A stretch of 64,000 nt of DNA from Calvatia gigantea (GCA_025093985.1 JACAAK010000019.1:124001-188000); one strand, 5' to 3'. Counted from the stretch's first letter, positions 44,710 to 56,736 are shown. Translations and numbers: made by a program. The notes: generated by a model not told the origin, from the sequence alone.

Positions 44710-45012
44710 TGTTGTGAACTTTTGACCATTCCTGTCTGATCCATACTTGTCTACATTCCTTCTTTACATCATGCCTGTTTCATCTATTCTAGCCCAGCAA
44801 TCTCCAAGTATTGACTGATAGTATTACCACGCCATTGTCATCGGACATTTCATGTAGTACCCCATCCATTCAACTGGATGCTCGCCGTATTTAAGCATAC
44901 ATACACACTCCTGTATTTGGTATGCTTAACCACCTAGTTCTTCTCCCCTTACTTGCCCTCAAGACTTAGCCTAAGCTGCAACCTGAGGTCTTATCAGACT
45001 AAGGTCATAACA
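44710..45012 (+). repeat. 5' LTR of Gypsy A (LTR-5)
   Basis: Starts TGTTGTGAAC, ends GGTCATAACA. A TATTTAAGCATACATACAC block near 44890 is the likely promoter region. It is nearly identical to 52684-52986. Confidence 0.95.
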
Positions 45013-45032
45013 TTTGGTTAAGCGTCCCCACC
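45013..45032 (+). promoter_or_regulatory. Primer-binding site of Gypsy A
   Basis: Two bases after the LTR comes TGGTTAAGCGTCCCCACC, starting with the TGG expected to pair with a tRNA CCA end. The same site occurs after the LTR of element E (63554) and, reversed and mutated, in Gypsy D. The tRNA species is not identified. Confidence 0.6.
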
Positions 45033-45092
45033 TCACCTTGCAAGGAGTAGGCTGAAAACAGGCCTGAACAGAAGCAACTCAGAAGCTAGTAT

Positions 45093-46840
45093 ATGAGCTC
45101 GAACCCAGACGAATATAGAGAACCAAATCTCAAAGTCACTAATGACAAATCCGAAACATCAGATAAAGAAGAAACAGGGAACTCTGAAGTACCTAAAGAA
45201 ATACATGATGAACCTGGAGTAAATCCAGCAGAAGAAGAAGTATTATCAGGACTTCTAAATGAACTTGACCTAGCAGAGGAAGAGATAGCCCATCAGGAGA
45301 AATTAGACAAATCAAGCTCGGATGAAACAGAATCAGAAACCAACTCCAACATGACCAACAACGCAGTAGTGCCCACAACAACGCCCAGTAGGAAAGGCCT
45401 AGTGCCAGACCCGGGATTTTTTGATGGCACCTACACCAAGTTCGATGACTGGTGGAGAGCAATAATGCTCTTCATGAAATTCAACAAGATAGTTTCGGCA
45501 GACAATAAAGCCATAGCAGTTCTAGCCAGACTGTGAGGAGGAACTGCAGGAGCATATGCAGCTATGAGAGCACCAGCCATCCTGGAATCTGAAGATTCAG
45601 TAGACTGGAAGGTCTTCTCTGAGGAATTTAGAAGGACCTTCTCAGACAATGCCTCAAACAGCAAAGTGGAATGGCAAATCAAAAAATTCAAACAAGGAAA
45701 CCAAAACACTGCCGACTACCTAATCAAATTTGAAGTGTTGAAAAGCAAAGCCAAGACCGATAGCAAGCACGCCATGTTCCTATGTTAAGCGTGGGTCATG
45801 CGGGTGAGATGACCGGAGTCTAGATGCCCGGGGATGATGCGTGGATGCAGACGAAGATGGATGAAGCGGGTGAACTCAGGAGGACCGTGGCTTCAACATA
45901 TGTGTTGCGCCCTCCTGCTGACAAGTGGTCCTAACTTCAGAATAAGGGATGAGGACAGAGTCAGAGGTGGAGACAGAGACAGAGACAGAGGTAGAATAGA
46001 AGTAGCGTGTCGCTAAGTAGATTTCAGACTGAGGATTACAGGTGAAGTAGCTACAGTTTATATATGCAAAGAAGTGTGGTTCTACAAAAGGAAACTACTA
46101 TGACTTCAGGTGCGGGCCAGGTATGGCCGCTAGATAAAAACACTGGGAATGCAACTAGCTAAAAGGAATAAGGTAAAACAGGAACGATATGAACAGTAAA
46201 AGGGATTGCAAGGGAAATGGGAGTAGATATGATGACTGGAGAAATGTACAAGGAGGATAATCGGAAATTAACATCAGACATAATAGTAAGAATGGAGAGC
46301 AGGGGAGATGGGGGAGAGCAGGTGAGAGCAAATGGTAAATAAAATATAAAGTATAGTCCAGGTAAGAGTGGGTGAAGCAGATGAGCGCGTATATGGGTTG
46401 TGACATCCTACTTAGGAAGAATGCCTGACAAGATATCATACATACAATCACAGGCTATCTACCTTCAGCCAGACCGGACACATATGCGGAATGGAAAGAA
46501 GCCATATTATCTGTCAGACAAGGATACAAAGCATCTGAATACTGAGGAGACAGGAAGACGAACACTGGCACCACCTATGGAGGAATGGGTGAACCCATGG
46601 AGATAGGAAACAGGTGTCACATCTTTAATGACAAAGGAGAACCGAAGTGCTACAACTGTGGCATTTTTGGCCACATTGCCAAGGATTGCAAAAAGCCCAA
46701 GGGGTTAATATACTATAACTGCAGAAAAAAGGGACACATAGCCAAAGCCTGCACCGCACCCAAGAAGATCCAAGTCTGAGGAGTAGAAGAGGTTACCGAT
46801 GAAGAAGGGAAGGATTTTTCCAAAGACTCTGAGTAGGTGC
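45093..46840 (+). pseudogene. Gypsy A Gag
   Basis: Starts MSSNPDEYREPN with an acidic N-terminus (Glu/Asp-rich), then the capsid-like part: PDPGFFDGTYTKFDDWW near residue 110, a stop near 45534, then DWKVFSEEFRRTFSDN and KVEWQIKKFKQGNQNTADYL. A solo LTR-2 interrupts at 45783-46405. The C-terminus has two CCHC knuckles: CYNCGIFGHIAKDC near 46650 (intact) and YYNCRKKGHIAKAC near 46710 (first Cys changed to Tyr by G-to-A). It binds element RNA in the family. It is non-functional because of the insertion and stops. Confidence 0.85.
45783..46405 (-). mobile_element. Solo LTR-2 (minus), 623 bp, in Gypsy A gag
   Basis: TGTTAAGCGT...GGTTGTGACA ends with a perfect duplication TCCTA (45778-45782, 46406-46410). 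On the minus strand it starts TGTCACAACCC, like the copy at 28453. Many CpGs are retained, consistent with late insertion. Confidence 0.9.
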
Positions 46841-47327
46841 TACCTCGAGAGTCAAAAAGCTTGTATCTAGGATATCAGACAAATTCTACACAATTCCTCA
46901 GAGAAGAAAGTGCGAACTAAATCTAAAAGGAAAAATACAAATGGCAGGGAAGGAGATAGCAGTCAACACTATCATAGACTCAGGGTGTACAACTAGCAGC
47001 ATCAGCAAAAAACTAGTAGACAAAGAAAGACTCCCTACCCAGAAATTAGAACAACAAATTTTGGTACTAAACGTGGATGGAACACCTAACCAAGGCAGAA
47101 GAGTAACGGAGACCACCACAATCAACATCGACATCCAGGGACATAAAGAACAAATCGAAGCCTCAGTCATACAATTACAAGACAGAGCAGAAGTCTTCCT
47201 AGGACATGATTGGCTAGTCAAACATAACCCAGAAGTAGATTGGAACAACAGAGAAATCAAGTTCACCCAATGCCCGCCAGGCTGCGAATTCCCCCATCAG
47301 AACATTCCTATCACTGAAAAAATATGA
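46841..47327 (+). pseudogene. Gypsy A protease
   Basis: Aspartic protease with the active-site motif IDSGCTTSSIS near 46976 and a downstream FLGHDWLVKHNPEVDW block near 47200 that is typical of Gypsy protease ends. Open from 46941 to 47327 (128 codons). It ends in a TGA where the polyprotein would continue into RT. Confidence 0.8.
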
Positions 47328-49071
47328 AGCATAGCCACTATGGAAGACCTATGGGAGGAAGAAGACGAGCCAGACCTGACCAAGCTGGAAGACCTACCAG
47401 ACTACGTACAGCCATTCACACACTTGTTCAACAAAACAACATTCGACAAGCTCCCAGAATGAACCGAATGGGACCACAAGATAGTCCTAACCGAAGATGC
47501 TCCAAAAGAAATAAGTGCAGGAACATACAATATGATGGTCAAAGAACAAGATGAACTCAAATCATTCATCAAGGAAAACCTAGAATCAGAATGAATACGG
47601 CCATCAAAATCCCCATATGCAACACCAACTTTCTTCATCCCAAAGAAAGACAGATCCAAAAGGCTAATCCAAGACTACAGATGACTAAACAACATGGTAA
47701 TCAAAGACAAGACACCATTGCCAAGAATTGGCAAAGTAATCGACAAGCTTGGAAAGGCAAAATACTTCAATAAATTGGACATCATCTGGGGATACAACAA
47801 TGTCAGGATCAAAGAAGGAGATGAATGGAAAGCCGCCTTCCTCACCAATGAAGGACTCTTTGAACCAACAGTCATGTATTTTGGCCTAAGCAACTTTCCA
47901 GGCACATTCTTCAGAATGATGACAAGCATCTTCCACAACCTTTTGCAAAATGGAGACATCGTAAACTACATGAATGACTTTGCCATTCCAGGAGACACTA
48001 AAGAACAACTAAAGGAATGGATAGTATGATTTCTGGAATAAGCAGCCCAGTACAATTTATGCTTCAAATGAACCAAGTGTATCTTCGATGTAGAAGAGAT
48101 CCCAATGCTAGGAGTTTGGGTAGGACATGGACAAATTGAAATGGAAGAGGATAAAGTAAAATCGGTATGGAAATGGCCCAAACCCAAGAACACCAAAGGG
48201 GTAGAAAGGTTCTTGGGTTTTGCAAACTACTATTGGCATTTCATCAAAAACTTTAGCATGATTGCAGGACCCCTAAACAAACTCAAAGGAGCAACCATAT
48301 GGGAATGGACACAAGAGCACCAAGACTCATTCAACCAACTCAAGAAACATATCACCGAAGAACCTGTCCTGACATTACCACAAAGACATGGCCAATTCAG
48401 AGTAGAAGTCGATGCATCGGACTATGCATTAGGGGGGGTACTTTCACAGCTACAAGAAGAAAAATAGCACCCCATTGCTTTCACATCATGAACCCTGTCA
48501 CCAGCAGAACAGAACTATGAAATATATAACAAAGAATTACTAGCCATTGTCCAGGCCCTGAAGGAATGGAGACACTACCTCTTAGATGCTGAAGAACGAT
48601 TCGAAATCTGGACGGACCATGAGAACCTGAAGTATTACTGAGAGCCACAGAAACTAAATAGATGACAAGCACGGTGGTATCTGTAGCTGCAAGACTATGA
48701 CTTCACACTACGACACGTATCAGGAAAGACAAACATGAAAGCCGACCTACTATCCCAAATCCACCAAATGCCAGAAGAACAAGAAGATAAACTAGTCACC
48801 ATGATTTGAGAAAGCTGGCTACAGACAGAAGGCACAGACAGCATGGTACTCTTATGAGTGGAATTGTTCATTGAACCAAACCTCCTAGAACAAATTCAAA
48901 ACTGAACCCAATGAGAAACAATAGTCCTAACTGAGCTAAAGAAGCAAGGATCCCAACTCACCGAAGATGGCGGAGTAATCTACAAGCAGAATAGCGCATA
49001 TATTCCACCTGACCAGAAATTATGAGAGGAAATCCTAATACAGTACCACAACACTCCAGATGCAGTGTAAT
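47328..49071 (+). pseudogene. Gypsy A reverse transcriptase and RNase H
   Basis: RT: SPYATPTFFIPKKDRSKR near 47616, DIIWGYNNVRIKEGDEWKA near 47780, LSNFPGTFFRMM near 47890, and the catalytic box as YMND near 47966 (Y-X-D-D expected, so one Asp is lost by G-to-A). RNase H: EVDASDYALGGVLSQ near 48405, then [18 protein letters not shown] near 48530 and [10 protein letters not shown] near 48615. The start of the integrase follows. Many TGA codons stand at Trp or Arg positions. Element M interrupts at 49076. Confidence 0.85.
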
Positions 49072-49075
49072 GGCA

Positions 49076-50373
49076 AAGCCATTTTCACACATGAAAATCG
49101 CTAATCTAAGGCATACAAGCCTAATCTAACAATTGCATCGAACCTTCCTGTAGTAGTACGACCTAATCTAAGAGCCCAACAGTATAATAAAAGAGTACTC
49201 AATCACTGTAGAACACTATGACCATTGATGACGGATAGCGGCGGCTATGGGATGACCACTGTGCTTAACAAAAAGCAATTCTAACAGTGTACCATATGAC
49301 TAGTCGTGATTCCGGCCGGACCAGGCGGTAAAACCATTCCAATGCATCTATACAGAGCTACGGGACCCCTCCAATGAGCCTAGACTTGGGAAATAAGTCC
49401 GATGTGCTTAATCTAAAAGGATGATCAGCATGTTCACAAGGAAATGCCACTGTTGTTAGATTAACGAACATCACTCAGCACTAATAACGCATATGGACGC
49501 ATTCGCATACAATCCACGGGGACATGTAGGAGAACAGTTCACGTGACGTCCGAAATCTTAGATGTTCTACATATTTAGAGAAGAATGTAGACCCAGAGAA
49601 CGGGCTAAAACACAGCCCGGAACAAACGGATACCCAGAATCCTTCTGTATTTCCAATGTTTCACTAATCTAACAGGTTGCGGCTCTCTTGGCATGCGATC
49701 TAATCTACCAGTTTGTACCTTGCTTGATAATATGTTCCTAGTTGTATAATCATTGTCTTGTCATAACGAGCACCCAAATAATATATAAACCCTCTCTGAG
49801 GTGTCGGATGTGGCAAGGAACCTACTAGCCATTGCCCAGCCTTCAGAGCACAGTGAAAAGCGATCTATTGTGCCTGAGCAAAGCAAAGTAATAAGTTCTT
49901 TTGAGATTAACTGGATTAAGTGACTTGAGCTAAGGTTGAGACCTTTGTAATCTAAGAAGAAGACCTCGGCTTACTTGTGAAGTGAGCTTAGATTAAGAGC
50001 ATATTGCATCGCTACACCCTGGTACTTGGAGTATCACAAGTGTAGGACAGTGCGCTTCTGGTTGTTGACTTGATAAGGGTGAATCTTAGGGAGTACCTGA
50101 GGTTCTGTGTCTTGTTAACTTCTTAGATAAGGGACGCAAGTTGCGCTTTTTACAAGTGTAACTTGGCTTTACTCTTCTTAGCGAAGGTAGCTAGTTATTC
50201 TAGTGTTCTCTACGCGTCGTGTTTTGCATTATTTTGTGGAATTGTCCCTCATATTGTCAGATTGCCTCCCCACGAACTTGCCTTGTGCAGAAATCTTTAA
50301 AAAATCTATTCTGTCAGCTTAATCTAAGCCGTACATCCATATCACATTTAGTTATTCTATTTCTGCCTCTTTA
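49076..50373 (+). mobile_element. Element M copy 3 (1298 bp)
   Basis: Starts TGTAATGGCAAAGCC, ends CCTCTTTA, with a perfect 4-bp duplication GCAG (49072-49075, 50374-50377). The uninterrupted target is seen in Gypsy B near 59390. It carries many TAATCTAA/TTAGATTA octamers, with TATATAAACC near 49780. No ORF of note. Most CpGs are retained, so it is close to copy 1. Confidence 0.9.
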
Positions 50374-51669
50374 GCAGGACACCCAGGACAACACAGGATG
50401 ATGGAACTAATCAGCCAGGACTACTGGTGGCCATCAATATGAAAGAACATAAAAAGATATATCCAAGGATGTCAAGCCTGTCAAAGGAACAAATCAAGAA
50501 TGATACCACTCAAATTGCCACTACACCCCCTTCCAATACCAAATGGACCTTGGGAAGAAATCAGTGTCAACATAATCGGACCACTGCCAGAATCTAAAGG
50601 AAAGGACGCAATACTAGTCATCGTGGACTGCTTCACAAAAATGATACGACTCTCAGCGACAACTACGGATGCCTCATCTAAAGATGTTGCAAAGATATAT
50701 TGAGATGAAATATGGAAGCTACATGGATTACCATGGAAGATACTCAGTGACCAAGGACCTCAGTTCACATCAGAATTCACCAAGGAGCTGTTCAAGGGGC
50801 TCGGCATTGAACAGAACCTATCAATGGCATACCATTCACAAACAGATGGACAAACTGAACACATCAACAGAGAAGTGGAAACCTACATCTGCCTGTACTG
50901 CAACTATGATCAGGATGACTGGGCAGAATGGCTCCCCATCGCAGAATTCCAATACAATGACAAGCAACATGGAGGAACACAGGAAACACCATTCTTTCTA
51001 AACTATGGAAGGAATCCATGGAAAGGCAAGAATAAGCCGACAATGAACAACCCCATCACCACAACATTCCTAGGACAATTACAGGCTGCCCAAGACAACG
51101 CCTCATCAGTACTACGGACATACCAAGAAAAGATGAAACAGCAACATGACTGTAGTAGAACCCATGCCCACACATACTAAATAGGAGATAAAGTGTGGCT
51201 AGAGAACACCAATATCCATACCAATCAATCATCAAAGAAGCTAGGCCAAAAACAGTATGGGCCTTTCCTTATTAAGGAAAAGATAGGGGAAGCAGCATAT
51301 TGGCTGACACTACCAGACGGATGGGCCATCTATAATGTATTCAACGAACAGCTCCTGACACCAGCACACTAGGCAGAGTTTCTGAGTCAAAAACAACCAT
51401 CAGCGCCCGACCCGGTGATCATCAACAGTGAGGAAGAGTACAAAGTAGAAGAGATCCATGGACGACGAAAACGAGGAAGGGGTTATCAATTCCTGGTCCA
51501 CTGGAAGGGGTATAGCAATGAAGAAGATACGTGGACAGCAGAGTCCAATTTGGAGAATGCGAAAGACACCATACAAGACTACCTAGAAAGGCATCTGGAG
51601 GATACCTATAAAAGAGGGGGCAGAAAACACAAAAAAGCATCAAACAAGCAACCCAGACAAAGAAACTAA
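50374..51669 (+). pseudogene. Gypsy A integrase with chromodomain
   Basis: Integrase N-terminal zinc-binding part (HPGQHRMMELISQDYWWP at 50380, then CQACQRN), and the catalytic core: ISVNIIGPLPESKGKD (the first Asp is Asn here), DQGPQF near 50750 and TEHINREVETY with the catalytic Glu near 50860. The C-terminal part has DKVWLENTNIHTN and FLIKEKIGEAAYWLTLPDG. A chromodomain, VEEIHGRRKRGRGYQFLVHW and the following KGYSNEEDTW, at 51435-51590 defines it as a chromovirus; such domains guide insertion to heterochromatin in the family. TAA at 51667-51669 ends pol. Confidence 0.85.
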
Positions 51670-51675
51670 ACAGAC

Positions 51676-52665
51676 ATGCCTGCCTCCCAGCCTAACTGCA
51701 TCACTATTGACTCCCTTGTCCACTCCACTCCTACCAGAATCTCCTCCCTCCCATTCCCCAAACCAGGCAACAGCCAAGCACCTGCTCCCCAAGGAACCCG
51801 CTATAACCTTGCAAAGACACCATCTCTAGCACAAGGCCTCCTTGAAGCCCTGCTCAAGGATGTTGATAAAGCAACCAACAGTGAAATCGAGAACATCTCT
51901 GCCCAAAACCGATGATTAGTTGTAAACCAACACATCACCCTTGCTACCGCATGCATCACCTTCGCCGACATGTATGCAGGGTTCACCAATGCATCTTCCT
52001 CTACCAACCAGCACATCCCCGCTATCTTCTGAGCCCTAGACCAGTCTACCCTTACCCCTAGTGAATGGGATTGGGTCCAAGGACTTCAAAGCCGAATCGA
52101 CTTAGGCCTCGAAGTCTTCAATCACCTCGACATTGCCAACATCTTCCTCGAACTTGCAGATGTAGCCATAAAGCTGCTTGGAAGAGACAAAACAAACAAA
52201 GACCCCGACATCAATACCCTGGTTGATAGAATTCACATCACACTCTCTGAACTGCATGACATAGTTAATCCCTCCCTACCATCTTGTGCTGATACCCCCA
52301 TGGACAAAGAAGTCACAGTCTCCATGAAGGAAGAAGTCAATGCCCTCCAACGCTTCATAAAAACCATCACCCCACTGCAACTCGCATCGGTTTTTCTTCC
52401 TTCTGCAAGGTTCCGCACTGTACTACCAGGACAAGAGAAAGACCAACGTTACTGGAAATCGATAGTCAAGAATTACTGGGAGAGCTCCACCACCACTGAG
52501 TTCCCCTTCAATGGCGTCCCAGTTCCTATCTGTCAAGACGGCCGCAGTCATTTACCTGTTTTCTTTGCAAAATCAAACAATGGAGAATTCCTTATCATGT
52601 CCACCAAGAAAGCACTCGCCACAGCAGTAGTAAATGGAGACTTTGATGAGCTTCCTGAGGCATGA
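51676..52665 (+). pseudogene. Gypsy A extra ORF3, unknown function
   Basis: Starts ATG six bases after the pol stop and ends just before the 3' polypurine tract; about 330 codons with two in-frame stops (near 51913 and 52030). It is a soluble-looking, mainly helical protein: LLEALLKDVDKATNSEI near residue 55, ITLATACITFADMYAGF near 90, SMKEEVNALQRFIKTITPLQ near 215, then a C-terminal domain with YWKSIVKNYWESS, FPFNGVPVPICQDGRS and STKKALATAVVNGDFDELP. I see no signal peptide or membrane segment, so it does not look like an envelope protein. Homologues occupy the same place in Gypsy B and C. I do not recognise its function. Confidence 0.75.
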
Positions 52666-52668
52666 AGC

Positions 52669-52683
52669 CTGAGTGGAGGGTAT
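52669..52683 (+). promoter_or_regulatory. Polypurine tract of Gypsy A
   Basis: Purine-rich CCTGAGTGGAGGGTAT ends directly at the 3' LTR start (52684). It is the usual primer for plus-strand DNA synthesis. Gypsy B has the equivalent ATTGGGGGGTAA at about 61683-61694. Confidence 0.6.
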
Positions 52684-52986
52684 TGTTGTGAACTTTTGAC
52701 CATTCCTGTCTGATCCATACTTGTCTACATTCCTTCTTTACATCATGCCTGTTTCGTCTATTCTAGCCCAGCAATCTCCAAGTATTGACTGATAGTATTA
52801 CTGCGCCATTGTCATCAGATGTTTCATGTAGTACCCCATCCATTCAACTGGATGCTCGCTGTATTTAAGCATATATACACACTCTTGTATTCGGTATGCT
52901 TAACCACCTAGTTCTTCTCCCCTTACTCGCCCTCAAGACTTAGCCTAAGCTGCAACCTGAGGTCTTATCAGACTAAGGTCATAACA
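52684..52986 (+). repeat. 3' LTR of Gypsy A (LTR-5)
   Basis: TGTTGTGAAC...GGTCATAACA, followed by the target duplication TAGAT (52987-52991). It aligns end to end with 44710-45012. Confidence 0.95.
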
Positions 52987-53784
52987 TAGATGCTGTATAT
53001 GGAGATTTCAATGGCCATATTCTTCCTGATTCAAGGTTTTCCTTGATGAAGGCTTTGAGTTTGTTTTGCTCCTTGATTGTTATGTTGTAGGTGCTAGCAT
53101 TTATTTTGCTTGGTGTATCCTCAGTTAGGATTATTTTATGGTCCTATTTAGTCTGTTCTGGTAGTTTGTCAAAGGTTGTCTTGTTGAAGAGGTATGTAAA
53201 TAGTTGAATATAATCAGGTAAGTCTTCTAGTTTGGTCAGGTCCAGTTTGTCTTCTTCTTTCTATACATCTTTGGTTATAATAATGCTTTGAATATTGTCT
53301 GTGATGTCAATATCATTGTGTTGAAAGTGGCAGGTTGGTGGACATCTCATGAACTTGATAGTTCCAGTGTTCCAGTCAACTTTGGGGTTATGTTTGACTA
53401 ACCAGTCATATCTTAAGAACATGTCTGCCCTGTCTTGTAAATGTACCACTGATGCTTCAATTTCTTCTTCATGTCCTTTGATATTTACTTGGATTATGGC
53501 TTTTTGTGTTATTTTTCCTCCTTGGTTTAGTGTGCCATCTACATTTAGTACCATGATTTCTTGTTTTAGTTTCTTCATTGGAATATTTTTGTTATCAATG
53601 AGTTGCTGACTGATGCTGCTGGTGGTATATCCTGAGTCAATGATGGTGTTGACTGTGATAGGACCCTTCTCTGTTCATATGTTACCTTTGAGATTTAATT
53701 TGTGCTTTTGTTTCTGAGAAATTATGTAATATTTTTTGGATATCCTAAATACAAGCTTTCTAACTCATAAGGTAGTGCCTACTC
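52987..53784 (-). pseudogene. Gypsy D protease and RT N-terminus
   Basis: Minus-strand continuation of 44391-44709 on the other side of Gypsy A. It carries RT N-terminal sequence (53000-53250) and a protease with VLNVDGTLNQGGKITQ, VVHLQDRADMFLRYDWL and HNPKVDW (53261-53578). The active-site region (a decayed IDSGYTTSSISQQ) lies near 53620. It is interrupted on the right by a solo LTR-4. Confidence 0.75.
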
Positions 53785-54410
53785 TGTTACAAATGTACCT
53801 GCAGACTAACTTCAATCCCTTCACTAACATATTAACTTTCTCTTTAGAAGTTTCCTTTTTCATATACCCTGGTCCTATCTTTATTTATTTATCACATGTA
53901 TTTCTAGTCCACCTTCTTATGACTCATTTTGAGTCATGTTTCTATTTATACCTCATATTCCCACTGCCAGACTTCTATCTACTTGTCTCCCTCTTCTTAT
54001 GACTCATATTACTTCTTTTCTTATTCATTACTTATCCCCTATGACTTCTTAGCTTACCAATTAACCTGTAGTAGTCTCCCATTGACTCATACCCCTTTTA
54101 CTATGTAATTACTCATCTTCTATACATAGCTAGTATATAACCTTAAGTAGTATCTTTGTATTACCTTAGGTTATTCTAGTAACAAGCTTCCTTATCTTCA
54201 CTCATCTGCTACAAGGTTAACAACCTTGGAGACTACAGTGGCATTTAACTTGGACTTCTTAGACAAGTGCAAGCTTTTACTTGAGGGAGTGATCCAAAGT
54301 CTGCACAAAGGTCATTGAGACTTGCCAATACTCCTGGGCTATAGCATTGAACCTTTTCCTGAGTGGAGACAATCTAGGCCCAGTTGCAAAGTAAGGTAAC
54401 ATACATAACA
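53785..54410 (+). mobile_element. Solo LTR-4, 626 bp, in Gypsy D
   Basis: TGTTACAAAT...TACATAACA ends with a perfect 5-bp duplication, TACTC (53780-53784, 54411-54415). It is homologous to 26095-26722 and 32348-32952 and fixes the boundaries of this family. Confidence 0.9.
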
Positions 54411-55208
54411 TACTCAGAGTCTTTGGAAAAATCCTTCTGCTCTCTGTCTTCTACACTTTCTATGGCTCTAATTTGGGTCTTCTTTGGTATAGTACAGTTC
54501 TTTGCAATGTGTCTAGTCTTTCCACAGTTGTAGCAGGTCATGTTCTTTGGCTTCCTACAGTCTTTGGCTATGTTTCCAAAGATGCCACAATTGTAGCACT
54601 TGAGTTCTTCTTTGTTGTTAAAGACATAGTATTGTTACCCTATCTCCATGGGTTCTCCTACTCCTCCATATGTGGTTCCAGAACTAGTCTTCTTATCTCC
54701 TCAGTATTCAGTGGCCTCATATCCTTACCCAACAGCTAGGATAGCCTCTTGCCACTCTGGGTAAGTTTCAGGTCTAGAACTTGGTAGGTATTCTGTTATA
54801 GTATGAATGATGTCCTGATAAGCATTCTTCTTGAGTAAGAATATAGTGTTTTTTTTTTTTGCTGTCTGTTTTGGCTTTACTTTTCAAGATGTTAAATTTA
54901 ATTAGGTAGTTGGCAATGTTCTTGTTAGCTTGCTTAAACTTCTCTATTTACCATTCTGCTTTAGCATTCATTGCATCATCAGAAAAAGTTTCTCAGAATT
55001 CCTTGGTAAATATCTTCCAATCAACTGTGTCTTCTGCATCTAAGATCTGTAATGCCTTCATAGTGGGATATGCTCTTGCTGTTCCTCCTCTTAGCCTAGC
55101 TAATATAGCTATGGCTTTGTCATCTGCTAATACTATCTTGCTGAATTTCATAAAGAGCATCATGGCTTTCTACCAATTATTGAATTTTGTTCTAGTGCCA
55201 TTGAAGAA
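54411..55208 (-). pseudogene. Gypsy D Gag, C-terminal part
   Basis: Minus-strand gag homologous to that of Gypsy A: reversed CCHC knuckles near 54520-54600 (CYNCGIFGNIAKDC-like), and the capsid part back to PDPGFFNGT near 55200. Gypsy B inserted at 55208 (duplication AAGAA) and the N-terminal gag continues at 62002. A run of 12 T at 54849-54860 lies in this decayed coding. Confidence 0.75.
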
Positions 55209-55515
55209 TGTTGTACTTTTTACCAACTCCACCACATCTCCATGCTCACCTCCATTCTGTCTTGTCTACATATCTGTTTCATGTTATTTTAGTCCCAGTG
55301 TTCTCCAAGTATTAACTCATATACTACTGTACCATGTTTACCAGACATTTCATGTAGTTACTCCATCCATTCAACTGGATGTCCTCTCCATATATAAGTG
55401 TACATACACCCACTTGTATTCAGTATGCTTAACCACCTCATTCTTCTCCCTTTACTCACCCTCAAGACTTAGCCTAAGCTATAACCTGAGGTTCTAACAG
55501 ACTAAGGTTATAACA
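55209..55515 (+). repeat. 5' LTR of Gypsy B (LTR-5)
   Basis: TGTTGTACTT...GGTTATAACA, 307 bp. The following TTTAATTAAGCATTCCACC is a mutated form of the primer-binding site seen in Gypsy A and E. Confidence 0.9.
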
Positions 55516-55596
55516 TTTAATTAAGCATTCCACCTTACCTTGCAGAAGGAGAAAGCTGAAACAGGCTTGAATCACAATGAACCTAGGAGCTAGTAT

Positions 55597-56736
55597 ATGA
55601 GCTCAAACCCTGAAGAATATAGAGAACTATATCTTGAAGTCACAGATGACAAATCAGAAACATCAGATGAAGAAGAAACAGGGAACTCCAAAGCACCTAT
55701 ACTAGAACTAGTTGTAAGCCCAGACAATGAACCCAGTGATAATTCACAAGGAGTAAACCTGATAGGAGAAGAGGAAGTTTTATCAGAACTTCTAAATGAA
55801 CCCAACTTAGCAGAAGAAGAGTTAGAACACCTAGAGAACCCAGAACAAGAACAAGGAGAATTAGACTCAGATGAATCAGACATGACCAACAATACTGCAC
55901 TAGCCTCAAGACCCAATGGGAAAAGCCTAGTACTGGACCCAGGATTCTTTGATGGTATCTGCACCAAATTTGATGACTAGTGGAAAGCAATGGTGCTCTT
56001 CATGAAATTGAACAAGATTACTGCTGCAGATAACAAGGCTGTAGTAGTCCTGGCCAGATTATGAGAAGGAATAGTGAGAGCATTCACAGCTATAAAGGCT
56101 CCACAAATCTTAGAAGGAGAAGACTCTGTAGACTAGAAGATCTTTGCCAAAGAATTTAGAAAAATGTTCTCTGATGATACCACAAATGCCAAAGCAGAAT
56201 GGCAAATTGAGAAATTCAAGCAAGACAACCAGAACACAGCTGACTTCATCATCAAATTCAATGTCCTAAAAAGCAAGATGAAAACTGACAACAAATATGT
56301 AATGTTTTTGCTTAGGAAAAATGTATGACAAGACATTGTCCACACAATTATTGGCTACTTGCCCATCACTAGGCCCAATACCTACTCTGAATGGAAAGAA
56401 GCCATACTAGCTATAGGACAAGGATATGAAGCATCTGAATATCAAGGAGACAAGAAAACTAGTTCTAGCACTACCTATGGAGAAATAGGTGAACCAATGG
56501 AAATAAAAAGCAGACACCATGTCTTCAATGCCAAAGGAGAACCAAAGTACTACAATTGTGGCATTTTCAGCCACATTGCCAAAGACTGCAAGAAATCCAA
56601 GAGGTTAATCTGCTACAATTGCAGAAAAACTGGATACATTGCCAAAGTCTGCAGTGTGCCAAAAAAAGTACAAATCCAAGCAGTAGAAGAAGCCAAACTA
56701 GTGGAACAAAAGATTTTTTCCAAAGACTTTGAGTAG
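55597..56736 (+). pseudogene. Gypsy B Gag
   Basis: Starts MSSNPEEYRELYLEVTDDKS, with the same acidic N-terminus as Gypsy A. It is open to 55980 (TAG at an expected Trp), then continues with stops through the capsid part. Two knuckles near 56551 and 56611 read YYNCGIFSHIAKDC (first Cys to Tyr) and CYNCRKTGYIAKVC (His to Tyr). Both zinc sites are therefore destroyed by transitions. Confidence 0.8.

Larger units (their letters stand above)
44710..52986 (+). mobile_element. Chromovirus (Ty3/Gypsy) A, full length with nested insertions
   Basis: LTR retrotransposon of 8277 bp with 303-bp LTRs (44710-45012, 52684-52986) and a perfect 5-bp duplication, TAGAT (44705-44709, 52987-52991). Order: LTR, primer-binding site, gag with CCHC knuckles, protease, RT, RNase H, integrase, chromodomain, ORF3, polypurine tract, LTR. 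Two later insertions sit in it: a solo LTR-2 (45783-46405) and element M (49076-50373). The two LTRs differ mainly by transitions. Many in-frame TGA/TAG codons and lost catalytic residues make it inactive. It inserted into minus-strand Gypsy D. Confidence 0.95.

Noticed and set aside
51676..52665. ORF3 as a retroviral-type envelope gene
   Set aside because: It has the position of env, but no signal peptide, hydrophobic fusion peptide or transmembrane segment is visible in either A or B.
54849..54860. Run of T as a possible LINE poly(A) tail (minus strand)
   Set aside because: It lies inside decayed minus-strand Gypsy gag, without the CCATGATTT end of the LINE family and without target duplication.
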